Origin: Acinetobacter geminorum
GTDB lineage: Bacteria > Pseudomonadota > Gammaproteobacteria > Pseudomonadales > Moraxellaceae
DNA length: 28,764 nt
Assembly: GCF_013009345.1 (NCBI RefSeq)
Contig: NZ_JABELE010000027.1
Span: forward strand, 1-28,764
Direction of reading: 5' to 3'
Positions 1-6,897 of the stretch are shown piece after piece (position 1 is the first letter of the stretch; each line of letters opens with the position of its first letter). The notes beneath the pieces are model-generated. The model worked only from the letters and a program-made list of their open reading frames with translations, was not told the origin of the DNA and ran no database searches. The translations under genes were made by a program, and so were the position numbers.

Positions 1-2
1 GA

Positions 3-2396
3 GTTTGGTGTGGTAACTCAACTGATGGCTCTAGTCCTTATGTTTTTCAAGTCAATTTCTTATCCGCGATTCGGGTTTATATAATTAATTTTGGTAAAAG
101 TGAGCTTATTCTTCTAGATGGTCCAAATGGCTATGGAAAAACCTCAGTGTTTGATGCAATAGAGTTAGCATTAACTGGAAATCTATCTCGATTAATTGCA
201 TTAGATAATCGACAAAATCCAACAGATATAGTAGTAGCGCACAAGAATTCTGAAAATGTAGAAATAATTATAGAACTTATAGATAATCAATCTAATTTAA
301 AAGTTTTTAAAAGAAAATTAAAGAGTAAAATTCCTAATAGTGCTAGAAAAATTTCAAAATTTTCTGAACTTTGGGAGTTATTTGAAGTTAATGGTGATAA
401 TTGTACACTTATAGAATCTGATTTTTTAGAAAACTATTTTCATAGCAAAAACTTTTCTCGTGATTTCTTACTATTCCATTATGTACAACAAGAAGAAACT
501 TCTCATTTTTTAAAATCTAATAATGAAACTCAACGTGCAGAAGAATTAGCTCAACTCTTTGGAAACATAAATAGTTCCTATGAAAAACTAAACAAAATCT
601 ATGAAATTAATAAAAAAATAATTAACTCTCAAAAAAATGTATTAGAAAAAATTTCATATTTAGAAAATCATTATAAAGTTAGCACTATTAATGATCAAGC
701 TCTTAAAAATATAGAACCTCATTTCCACCTCTTCCCATGGCTAGCTAAAACTCCCAAAGCTGTATTTTGGGATAAAACCAATATAGATAATTTTAACCAA
801 GACAAACTAAACATATTTCTTAATGAGATTAATTTAATAAAAGACTTTTTAGTTAATAAGAATAATTTTTTTAGAATAAGAGCATTTCATAATGTTACTT
901 TACAGACTGAATTACTCCAATATTATTTAGGTTATTTCAATTTTATTGATAAAGTTGAAGAAATTAATGAGGAAAGTAACTATTACCACCTTATAAGTAA
1001 TGCTTATAAAATCTTAAGAGAAGGAGATTTTAAAAAAATTAAGTCTATATTGGATTTAGATTTTATATTAGGAAAGTTTATTCCTGACCATACTATTTTA
1101 TTTAAGGCTGAATTAGAATCACTCTTGGAAAAAGAGGAAAAACTTAAAGGTTTAAGTTCCATACATTCTGAAATCATAAAGTATCGTGATTCTATGACTT
1201 CTGCACTACAGAGTTTACCAGAAGAAAATAATTGTATATTTTGTGGTACAAGTTTTCAAAAGCATGATGAATTACTTCATGCAATAACTAAACATGGGCA
1301 TTATCTACATTCAGAATTATCCACACAAGACAAATTAATTATACAAGCTAGAGATAGTTTTAATTTAAACTATTTAAAGCCATTGTTATCAAAATGCAAT
1401 GAATATTTAGAAAAGAATTTTAAACCCTCTCAAGAAGATTTAAATTATCTTTCCAAAGCTGTACAGATGAAAGACAGACTCTTTAAACTAAAGAATTGGT
1501 TAGTATTAAATAATATTGAATATAGTGATTTAACATCTAAAGAATATCCAATTGATAATAAAGATTATTTTTTTCATCAAGCTGTAGAAAAAATTTGTGA
1601 TCGCATCAAATCTGCTATTGGAAAAATACCAGATGAATACTATGAAAAAAATCAGGAAAGTTCTTTTGAAAGAATATATTTAGATTACTTCAATAATGAC
1701 CCTAAAAATCTTGAACTTATTAACCAAGAACTACTTGAACTTAAAGAAAATTATATTAAAAACTTATATTTCAATTCACTCCAAGATGTCTTAAATGAGC
1801 ACTCCCGATTAAATAAAATTAACAATATTTATAAATCTTCCATTGAGGATATAGCAAATATAACACGTATTATTAAAAAGAAGATACGCCAGTATCAAAA
1901 AAAATTAATAACTGATATTGAAATACCCTTTTATATTTACTCAGGTAAAATATTACAGACACATCAAGCTGGGTTGGGACAAGGTATATTTATTAAAGAT
2001 CCAACTGGTGAAGACCAATTAAAAAATGTGAGATTGGTATCTAATTGGAAAAGTGATCATGACATTCTTAATACTATGAGCTCAGGACAAATCTCTGCTG
2101 TTGTTATAGCTCTTACACTTGCATTACATCGAGTTTATTCTACAAGATTTTCTTGTATTCTAATTGATGATCCAGTACAAACTATGGATGATATCAATAT
2201 GTCATCTTTAGTAGAATTATTAAGAAATGATTTTAGTGATAAACAAGTAGTTTTATCAACACATGAAGACAAAGTAGCCAGATACTTTACTTATAAATAT
2301 CTCAAATATAATAAAAATGTAAAAATTGTGAATATTATGCAAAAAAAGGAATATTCTCCTCAAAATAGATATATTAATTACAGTAATAATATATAA
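3..2396 (+). CDS. Rad50/SMC-like AAA ATPase with zinc-hook motif, 5' partial
   Basis: The frame is open to the left edge of the window. A start at the GTG at 147 would leave out the Walker A motif GPNGYGKTS, encoded just upstream at about 120-146, so the true start lies outside the window. Visible parts in order: Walker A; long charged, Lys/Glu-rich, probably coiled-coil arms; a central CIFC (bases 1233-1244) followed by spaced histidines, like a zinc hook or zinc finger; a second arm; ABC signature SSGQ (about 2079-2090); Walker B ending LIDDP (about 2160-2175) with a following D-loop; and a switch histidine in STHED. This is the ABC-ATPase layout of Rad50, SbcC and SMC-like proteins. Such proteins in islands are often nuclease or defence partners, for example Lamassu LmuB/DdmC, Septu PtuA and ABC-three-component systems. 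Which system this belongs to cannot be told, because its partners would lie upstream of the window. Base composition is much AT-richer than the core genes. ATPase fold very likely; defence role is inference. Confidence 0.85.
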   Translation, partial: VWCGNSTDGSSPYVFQVNFLSAIRVYIINFGKSELILLDGPNGYGKTSVFDAIELALTGNLSRLIALDNRQNPTDIVVAHKNSENVEIIIELIDNQSNLKVFKRKLKSKIPNSARKISKFSELWELFEVNGDNCTLIESDFLENYFHSKNFSRDFLLFHYVQQEETSHFLKSNNETQRAEELAQLFGNINSSYEKLNKIYEINKKIINSQKNVLEKISYLENHYKVSTINDQALKNIEPHFHLFPWLAKTPKAVFWDKTNIDNFNQDKLNIFLNEINLIKDFLVNKNNFFRIRAFHNVTLQTELLQYYLGYFNFIDKVEEINEESNYYHLISNAYKILREGDFKKIKSILDLDFILGKFIPDHTILFKAELESLLEKEEKLKGLSSIHSEIIKYRDSMTSALQSLPEENNCIFCGTSFQKHDELLHAITKHGHYLHSELSTQDKLIIQARDSFNLNYLKPLLSKCNEYLEKNFKPSQEDLNYLSKAVQMKDRLFKLKNWLVLNNIEYSDLTSKEYPIDNKDYFFHQAVEKICDRIKSAIGKIPDEYYEKNQESSFERIYLDYFNNDPKNLELINQELLELKENYIKNLYFNSLQDVLNEHSRLNKINNIYKSSIEDIANITRIIKKKIRQYQKKLITDIEIPFYIYSGKILQTHQAGLGQGIFIKDPTGEDQLKNVRLVSNWKSDHDILNTMSSGQISAVVIALTLALHRVYSTRFSCILIDDPVQTMDDINMSSLVELLRNDFSDKQVVLSTHEDKVARYFTYKYLKYNKNVKIVNIMQKKEYSPQNRYINYSNNI

Positions 2397-2415
2397 AAAA
2401 TTAAAAAATATTATA

Positions 2416-2448
2416 GGTTATAACGGTTTTAATGAAATCGTTATAACC
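2416..2448 (-). terminator. Inverted repeat, likely terminator of the 2490-2993 gene
   Basis: A perfect 10-bp inverted repeat (GGTTATAACG and its complement, 13-nt loop). Read on the minus strand it lies just past the stop of the small membrane protein and is followed by a T-rich run. On the plus strand no T tract follows, so it mainly serves the minus-strand gene. Confidence 0.6.
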
Positions 2449-2489
2449 CCATCAAACTAGAATATAAAATATAAAAGTATATTTTATTA

Positions 2490-2993
2490 CTACTTTACTT
2501 CTACCATTATACTCCCTCCCTTATCCTCTATCTCATACTTATATTGATAATTATTACACTGCATTGTATAACCACCTCCTCGAATATATGGGATTGCAGA
2601 AGATACAGTGTCACACTTATAACCATTAACAAGTACAGCAAGGATAAGCTGTGAAAGAATTCCCTCATCAATTTTAGAGTTAATGACCGCTTCTTTCTCT
2701 ACCTTATATTGAATTTTTCCAAATCTTTGAGAGTCAGCTTCGTCAGAAGTTTCTTCTTTAATTTTTACTTCGTTAGTTTCTTCATTTACTTTTTCTATGG
2801 TTGTTGCTTCCTTAACTTCATTCTCTTGTGCAACTATTGGAGAGTACTCATCCGTATTCCATGATGAACTAATCGCTAAAGAAGCCAGAAAAATAATTAG
2901 AACTACTATTATCAATAGCACTACTCCAGCTTTACCTTGCTGTTTCGATGACATAGAAAAGCTCTTTTTTCTGCTATGAAAGTTATTTCTCAT
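2490..2993 (-). CDS. Small single-pass membrane protein of unknown function
   Basis: A 167-residue protein from the ATG at 2993. An upstream ATG at 3032 is in frame, but the better start has a GGGGG ribosome site 4-5 bases before it. The predicted promoter (-35 at 3047-3052, -10 at 3024-3029) would also begin transcription near 3017, inside the longer version. The N-terminus is basic (RKK, SSKQQGK), then a strongly hydrophobic segment at about residues 24-42, a Glu/Lys-rich acidic linker, and a C-terminal domain of about 65 residues with two cysteines (YKCD and MQCN) that could form a disulfide outside the cytoplasm. N-in, C-out topology is likely. It is divergent from the XRE regulator and its -35 lies under a predicted operator box, so it is probably that regulator's target. 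No family recognised. It belongs to the AT-rich island. Confidence 0.75.
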   Translation of the reverse strand: MRNNFHSRKKSFSMSSKQQGKAGVVLLIIVVLIIFLASLAISSSWNTDEYSPIVAQENEVKEATTIEKVNEETNEVKIKEETSDEADSQRFGKIQYKVEKEAVINSKIDEGILSQLILAVLVNGYKCDTVSSAIPYIRGGGYTMQCNNYQYKYEIEDKGGSIMVEVK

Positions 2994-3023
2994 ATTTCCC
3001 CCAAAATAATATTTGTGTCTGCA

Positions 3024-3052
3024 ATCATACATAGAGCTTCAAAAAATGTCAC
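3024..3052 (-). promoter_or_regulatory. Promoter of the small membrane protein gene
   Basis: On the minus strand, GTGACA (3052-3047) and TATGAT (3029-3024) are separated by exactly 17 bp, each one base away from the sigma-70 consensus. The predicted start near 3017 gives a leader of about 24 nt that contains the ribosome site of the ATG at 2993. The -35 element overlaps operator box 1 (3050-3062). Confidence 0.65.
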
Positions 3053-3106
3053 TTATAGAGTGTGCCCTTATATAGCGGGTCTACATAAGGCGTGGCCTTA
3101 TAGGAT
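3050..3106. promoter_or_regulatory. Array of four C-protein-like operator boxes at 15-bp spacing
   Basis: TATA-centred boxes start at 3054 (CACTTATAGAGTG, 3050-3062), 3069 (CCCTTATATAGCGGG, 3065-3079), 3084 (a degenerate CATA, on the reverse-oriented side) and 3099 (CCTTATAGG, 3096-3104). The steps are 15, 15 and 15 bp. The right pair is also an inverted repeat, ATAAGGC-GTG-GCCTTAT (3085-3101), and a GTG lies between the boxes of each pair. This is the layout known for restriction-modification controller-protein operators, where two symmetric TATA-centred sites lie about 15 bp apart around a GTG spacer. Box 1 overlaps the membrane-protein -35, and box 4 lies where the -35 of the XRE gene would be. 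The pattern is seen directly; binding by the adjacent XRE protein is inference. Confidence 0.6.
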
Positions 3107-3149
3107 GTACAACTCTAATATCATTTCCATTTGTGGATGTAGCTAAGCA

Positions 3150-3383
3150 ATGGAAGAAAATCCTCTAATCTTTTTTGGATTACGATTAAGAGAACTTAGA
3201 AAAATTAAGGGAATCTCTCAGGAACGCTTAGCTCTAGAAAGTGGAATTGGCAGAAGTTATCTTGGAGAAGTAGAGCGAGGAAAACGGAATATTGCTTTAC
3301 TAAATATTTATAAACTTGCAAAAGCTTTAAATATTGAACCTAGTCAATTGTTAGAAAAACCTGAATTAGATCAAAAACAATAG
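3150..3383 (+). CDS. XRE-family small regulator, C-protein-like
   Basis: A 77-residue protein that is essentially one helix-turn-helix domain (residues about 9-64): LRELRKIKGISQERLALESG followed by the recognition helix and ERGKRNIALL. Size and sequence resemble controller proteins of restriction-modification systems and other single-domain XRE repressors. An in-frame TAA six bases upstream makes ATG 3150 the first possible start. No good ribosome site precedes it, which fits the short-leader or leaderless transcripts common for C-protein genes. A weak -10 candidate TAATAT is at 3116-3121 with a poor -35 overlapping box 4, as expected for an autoactivated promoter. No restriction endonuclease or methylase gene lies beside it; the next gene on the same strand is queA beyond the tRNA. 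Likely targets are its own promoter and the divergent membrane-protein gene. Confidence 0.8.
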   Translation: MEENPLIFFGLRLRELRKIKGISQERLALESGIGRSYLGEVERGKRNIALLNIYKLAKALNIEPSQLLEKPELDQKQ

Positions 3384-4257
3384 ATTTAATCTCCATCTTG
3401 GCACCTCTATCAGAGTGTTTTACACCTTCAATTAATCGACGACGAGGTGGAATTCTCCATATTTCCGCTTCAAAGTCGATTTCATTCCACCTAGCAAAAC
3501 GTATTTCTGATGACCTAAGAAAAGTATGCAACCCCAATAATAAACATAACTTAGTTAAGGGATTACCACTATCTGCCTTAATACGCCGTATCAGTTGAGG
3601 AATTAGGTCTAATGATCTAAAAGTCGCTCTATGGTTCTTTCTAGCAGACAAATCCATATCTTCTAAATCACGAGCTATATTTGTTTGTATATAGCTATGC
3701 TGAACAGCGTAGCTATAAACTTGGATCAATGAAGCTCTGATCCTTTGAGCATTATCAGGAGAATGGTCATAAATTACATTTAAAGCATCTTTTAAATCCC
3801 TAAGAGTAATTTGTTCAATTGCTTTATCTTTAAACTTAGGAAATAAGTGATTTTCAAATTTTCTTAATTGCTTGTTTTTAGTATCTTCACTTAGAGGTTT
3901 TCTAACTGCATAAGCATCAAGCCAAACTCTAACTACATTCTCTAAAGTATTTACATTATTTTTCTTTGCTAAAAGAATAGAAAGTTGCTCTTTTGGCTCC
4001 ACACCTTCTGCAAGCATTCTTAAAAACTTATGCTTTTCCTCTCTAGCTTTAGCCAAAGACAATGCAGGATATGGACCTAATGTAATTTTTTCTCTTTTAT
4101 CATTTCCCCTATTTGTGTATCTAAAAATCCAACTTTTTGTACCCGTTGGACGCACTCTAAGATACAAACCTCCTCCATCTGCCTCTACATATTCTTTATC
4201 TTTAGGCTTAAGAGAGGCACATTTAGTATCTGTTAAAGGACGAACTTGCTTAGCCAT
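3340..4257 (-). pseudogene. P4-type tyrosine integrase, 3'-truncated remnant
   Basis: The N-terminus is the DUF4102 arm-binding domain of P4-type integrases (LTDTKCASLKPKDKEYVEA, then GGGLYLRV, SWIFRY, LGPYPALSLAKAR), followed by a SAM-like core-binding domain (about residues 100-190). The start of the catalytic domain follows, including the first catalytic arginine in FLRSSEIR and RWNEIDF. Family members run to about 400 residues. Here the family-like sequence stops at about residue 288 (GAKM, near base 3394), and 17 unrelated residues follow that are antisense to the end of the XRE gene. The HxxR and tyrosine-nucleophile motifs are absent, so it cannot recombine DNA. It reads away from the tRNA-Leu, the normal position for an integrase at its att site. 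A deletion or recombination near 3385-3394 joined it to the XRE gene. The start at 4257 gives the usual MA-K opening. Confidence 0.85.
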
Positions 4258-4351
4258 AAAAAATAGACATAAACTTACTGGGGACCAATAAGGGTACCTA
4301 TTTTCAAATGGTATAGCAATGTATAAAAAGTGATATAAGGTTCAAAAGAGA

Positions 4352-4406
4352 TGCTAATTAGCAGATTTTTAACGATTAATTACTTTATAATTTTATATAT
4401 CGTTAA
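4352..4406. repeat. Palindromes between integrase and tRNA-Leu
   Basis: TGCTAATTAGCA (4352-4363) is a perfect 12-bp palindrome. TTAACGAT (4369-4376) and ATCGTTAA (4399-4406) form an 8-bp inverted repeat directly 3' of the tRNA. They could be integrase arm sites or a tRNA transcript end. Nothing else is visible between 4258 and 4411. Confidence 0.35.
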
Positions 4407-4411
4407 ATATA

Positions 4412-4498
4412 TGGTCCCGAGGGTCGGACTCGAACCGACACGTCATCTCTGACAGCGGATTTTGAGTCCGCCGCGTCTACCAATTTCACCACCTCGGG
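4412..4498 (-). tRNA. tRNA-Leu (anticodon CAA)
   Basis: An 87-nt tRNA on the minus strand with encoded CCA end. The acceptor stem is CCCGAGG with CCTCGGG plus A73. The D arm contains GAAATTGGTAGAC, the anticodon stem GCGGA/TCCGC encloses loop CTCAAAA (anticodon CAA, reads UUG), there is a long class II variable arm (TGTCAGAGATGACG), and the T arm is GTCGG-TTCGAGT-CCGAC. The island with its P4-type integrase abuts the 3' end, so this tRNA is the probable insertion target, with its 3' part serving as att. The tRNA itself is intact. Confidence 0.97.
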
Positions 4499-4522
4499 AG
4501 AGGAAGTATGTTTGTGTTGCGT

Positions 4523-4550
4523 ATATTAGCGCGTTTGTAAAACTTGTCAA
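4523..4550 (-). promoter_or_regulatory. Promoter of tRNA-Leu
   Basis: On the minus strand, TTGACA (4550-4545) and TAATAT (4528-4523) are 16 bp apart. The -35 is perfect. The predicted start lies about 15 nt before the mature 5' end at 4498. Confidence 0.65.
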
Positions 4551-4680
4551 ACCCTAAGTGAATATTATCGTTCACTTTTAGATCATTTAAACATTTTTCA
4601 TGATTTAGGCCATAAGCACAGCCATAAAAAAGCGAAAAAGTTTATACTAGGCCCAATTTTTGCGGTGTTTTTTCTCAAAT

Positions 4681-5718
4681 ATGCAACTGTCTGACTTTTT
4701 CTTTGAATTACCTGATGAACTTATTGCCCGTTACCCACTTGAATCACGTAGTGCTTCGCGGTTGTTGCACTTAGACTCAAAGGGCCAATATCACGATCAC
4801 ATGTTCACAGACATTATCGATCTGTTCGAAGAAGGTGATTTGTTGGTGCTTAATGACACCAAAGTCATGAAAGCTCGACTTAAAGGAAAACGCTCTACAG
4901 GCGGTGCGATTGAGATTTTAGTTGAGCGTATGCTAAACCACACAACAGCGTATTGTCATATCAAATCTAGCAACTCACCTAAAGCAGGTGCTGAGCTTTT
5001 CGTCGGTGCAGATAATATTCCTGTGATTGTACGTGGCCGTCACGAAAACTTATTTGTGGTTGAGTTTTCACAGCCGATCTTGCCTGTACTTGAGCAATAT
5101 GGTCAGTTACCTATTCCGCCTTACTTTAATCGTGAAGCAGAAGAAATTGACACTGAACGCTATCAAACTGTTTTCCATAACCCTGAAAAAATTGCCAGTG
5201 TGGCTGCTCCTACTGCGAGCTTGCACTTTGACGAAGAGTTACTAGCAAAGTTAGAGCAAAAAAATGTTCAAAAATCTTTTGTGACTTTACACGTCGGTGC
5301 TGGCACATTTATGCCTGTTCGTACTGATGATATTACCAACCATATCATGCACAGTGAATGGTGTGATGTACCTCAAGAAACCATTGATTTAATTTTGGCG
5401 ACTAAAACACGCGGCAATAAAGTGATTGCCATTGGTACAACCGCGACACGTGCTTTAGAAAGTGCAGCTCAAGCTCATGGCGGTAAAATTGCAGCTTGGA
5501 CTGGCGACACGCAAATCTTTATCTATCCAGGTTATGAGTTCTGCATCGTGGACCGTTTAATTACCAACTTCCATTTACCAGAGTCTACTCTACTCATGTT
5601 GGTGTCAGCACTTTCAAATCGAGACAACATTTTAGCTGCCTATGAACATGCAGTTAAAAGCCGCTATCGTTTCTTTAGCTATGGTGATGCAATGCTGATT
5701 GATAAGCTAGAAGTTTAA
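4681..5718 (+). CDS. queA: S-adenosylmethionine:tRNA ribosyltransferase-isomerase QueA
   Basis: QueA transfers and rearranges the ribosyl part of SAM onto 7-aminomethyl-7-deazaguanine at tRNA position 34, forming epoxyqueuosine in the cytoplasm. The 345-residue product matches the family length. Visible family segments are the opening LSDFFFELPDELIARYPL, LVLNDTKVMKARLKG, GQLPIPPYF, VAAPTASLHF, TLHVGAGTFMPVR and the C-terminal NFHLPESTLLMLVSA. The frame continues upstream to a TTG at 4660, but ATG 4681 gives the canonical N-terminus, so I use that. The ribosome site is weak. A TATACT at 4643-4648 may be its -10. Its pathway partner tgt lies 3 kb downstream on the same strand, separated by three unrelated membrane-associated genes. 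No preQ1 riboswitch is visible upstream. Confidence 0.97.
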   Translation: MQLSDFFFELPDELIARYPLESRSASRLLHLDSKGQYHDHMFTDIIDLFEEGDLLVLNDTKVMKARLKGKRSTGGAIEILVERMLNHTTAYCHIKSSNSPKAGAELFVGADNIPVIVRGRHENLFVVEFSQPILPVLEQYGQLPIPPYFNREAEEIDTERYQTVFHNPEKIASVAAPTASLHFDEELLAKLEQKNVQKSFVTLHVGAGTFMPVRTDDITNHIMHSEWCDVPQETIDLILATKTRGNKVIAIGTTATRALESAAQAHGGKIAAWTGDTQIFIYPGYEFCIVDRLITNFHLPESTLLMLVSALSNRDNILAAYEHAVKSRYRFFSYGDAMLIDKLEV

Positions 5719-5725
5719 AAATTAA

Positions 5726-5769
5726 AGCTGGGTTAAATTTTATAAGCTCATTTAAAATTTAACCCAGCT
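5726..5769 (+). terminator. Long inverted repeat after queA
   Basis: A perfect 16-bp (17 with the next pair) inverted repeat, starting AGCTGGGTTAAATTTT, with a loop of about 10-12 nt, 8 bp after the queA stop. No T tract follows on the plus strand apart from the T-rich stem itself, so it may be a weak intrinsic terminator or a processing or stability hairpin. Confidence 0.6.
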
Positions 5770-5803
5770 GCCCCAACTACAATTTCGACTAATAATAAAA
5801 TTT

Positions 5804-6805
5804 ATGAAACTGCTTTTTCAAAAAGTTCAAAGTGCTTTTGACAACCAAAATACACATAACAAAATTACTTTAAAAAATATTGAGGCATTAAGAAATTTAA
5901 TTAATCAGCAATTACCACCTGATATTCTTGTTTATTCATTAAAGAATTGGGCAGGCCCCCAACAACTTGATATTCGAAATTATATTTTTTGGAATGCTAC
6001 AATTTTCGCCTTAGTTTGTATAGCCTTAGGCTTTTTAATCTCGATTTACTTCTTTCCTTTTGCCATTCTTGCGATCTTTTATGGTTTTTATCATAGAGCC
6101 TCTACCTCCGAACTGATTTGCCTACTTCAAGATATCCAAACTTATTATTATGAACATAAATATAATTTCAAATTTGCAACTGAAGATAATTTACCAAAAG
6201 AAGGAACATCCGCTTCAGACTTTCCTTTGTTTAAGTTAGGCAATCAAGAAAATTCTGTTTTAACTGCAATACACGGCAAGTGGCAAGTAAGAAAAACAAT
6301 TCACCCCTATAAAATCTTTAGATACCATTATATCAATCGAGAGATGGCCTATAATTCAAAAGGTAAATGGGAACTAAAAGATGTTAGCTATAATTTATAC
6401 GGCGTCATTTTAGAGAATTTTCCAGTTCGCGGAGTCAGTATTTCAAGTCAACAGAAAAAGGCTTGTCGCTTAGGTGTAGCTTGGGAATCAAGTGATATCC
6501 GTTTTAATCAAAAATATCAACAGAGCGGAATTAATGAGTTGGATTTAGTAAAATTTCTAAGCCCTGACCGTTTGTTATTATTAGAAAAAATATTGGAAGA
6601 TTTTCCTGGGGATTTCTATATACACCCTGAAACATCTGCATTATGTTGGCTCTGTAATGTAAATCTTTTACGCCAGCAAAGTTTATATGGCGCTAGTGTA
6701 CGCGAGCTTGCCGAATGTCTTACAACACTTTCAATGCCAGAGTTTGAGCAATTTGCAAATAGATTGCAGCATTTCATTAATGAAACTCAAATGCCGAAAT
6801 CATAA
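5804..6805 (+). CDS. DUF3137-like membrane protein (first paralog)
   Basis: 333 residues. A soluble N-terminal stretch of about 60 residues is followed by two close transmembrane helices (about 61-95, FALVCIALGFLISIYFF then FAILAIFYGF) and a large cytoplasmic domain. That domain contains FPLFKLGNQEN, YHYINR, LYGVILENFPVRGVSISS, ESSDIRFNQKYQ and LSPDRLLLLEKI. The block resembling E-SxxF-xxY-xx-LSPxxxxxL is the pattern I associate with DUF3137 proteins, which often sit beside LemA genes, as here. The next gene is a clear paralog sharing the order of these segments and the C-terminal TLSMPEFEQF block. Function unknown; a role with LemA at the inner membrane is inferred from neighbourhood only. 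Starts at ATG 5804 without a strong ribosome site. It is somewhat AT-richer than queA and tgt. Confidence 0.85.
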   Translation: MKLLFQKVQSAFDNQNTHNKITLKNIEALRNLINQQLPPDILVYSLKNWAGPQQLDIRNYIFWNATIFALVCIALGFLISIYFFPFAILAIFYGFYHRASTSELICLLQDIQTYYYEHKYNFKFATEDNLPKEGTSASDFPLFKLGNQENSVLTAIHGKWQVRKTIHPYKIFRYHYINREMAYNSKGKWELKDVSYNLYGVILENFPVRGVSISSQQKKACRLGVAWESSDIRFNQKYQQSGINELDLVKFLSPDRLLLLEKILEDFPGDFYIHPETSALCWLCNVNLLRQQSLYGASVRELAECLTTLSMPEFEQFANRLQHFINETQMPKS

Positions 6806-6897
6806 AAGTAATTATTTATGACTTATTTCTATTTATCTCATTCAATTTAAAAGATAATCTAAAAATAGCACTTTATGATAATGACCTCATTACTTCT

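Noticed and set aside
3..2396. Naming the ATPase as Lamassu LmuB
   Set aside because: The zinc hook and position fit, but length is greater than typical and no LmuA/LmuC partner is in the window; kept as a possibility only.
2994..3032. Upstream ATG extending the small membrane protein by 13 residues
   Set aside because: No ribosome site, and it lies upstream of the predicted transcription start; the ATG at 2993 has GGGGG in front.
3398..3598. Plus-strand open frame antisense to the integrase
   Set aside because: It is a mirror of the integrase frame with no family-like sequence or ribosome site.
4499..4680. preQ1 riboswitch before queA
   Set aside because: No pseudoknot-type C-rich/A-rich signature is visible in the leader.
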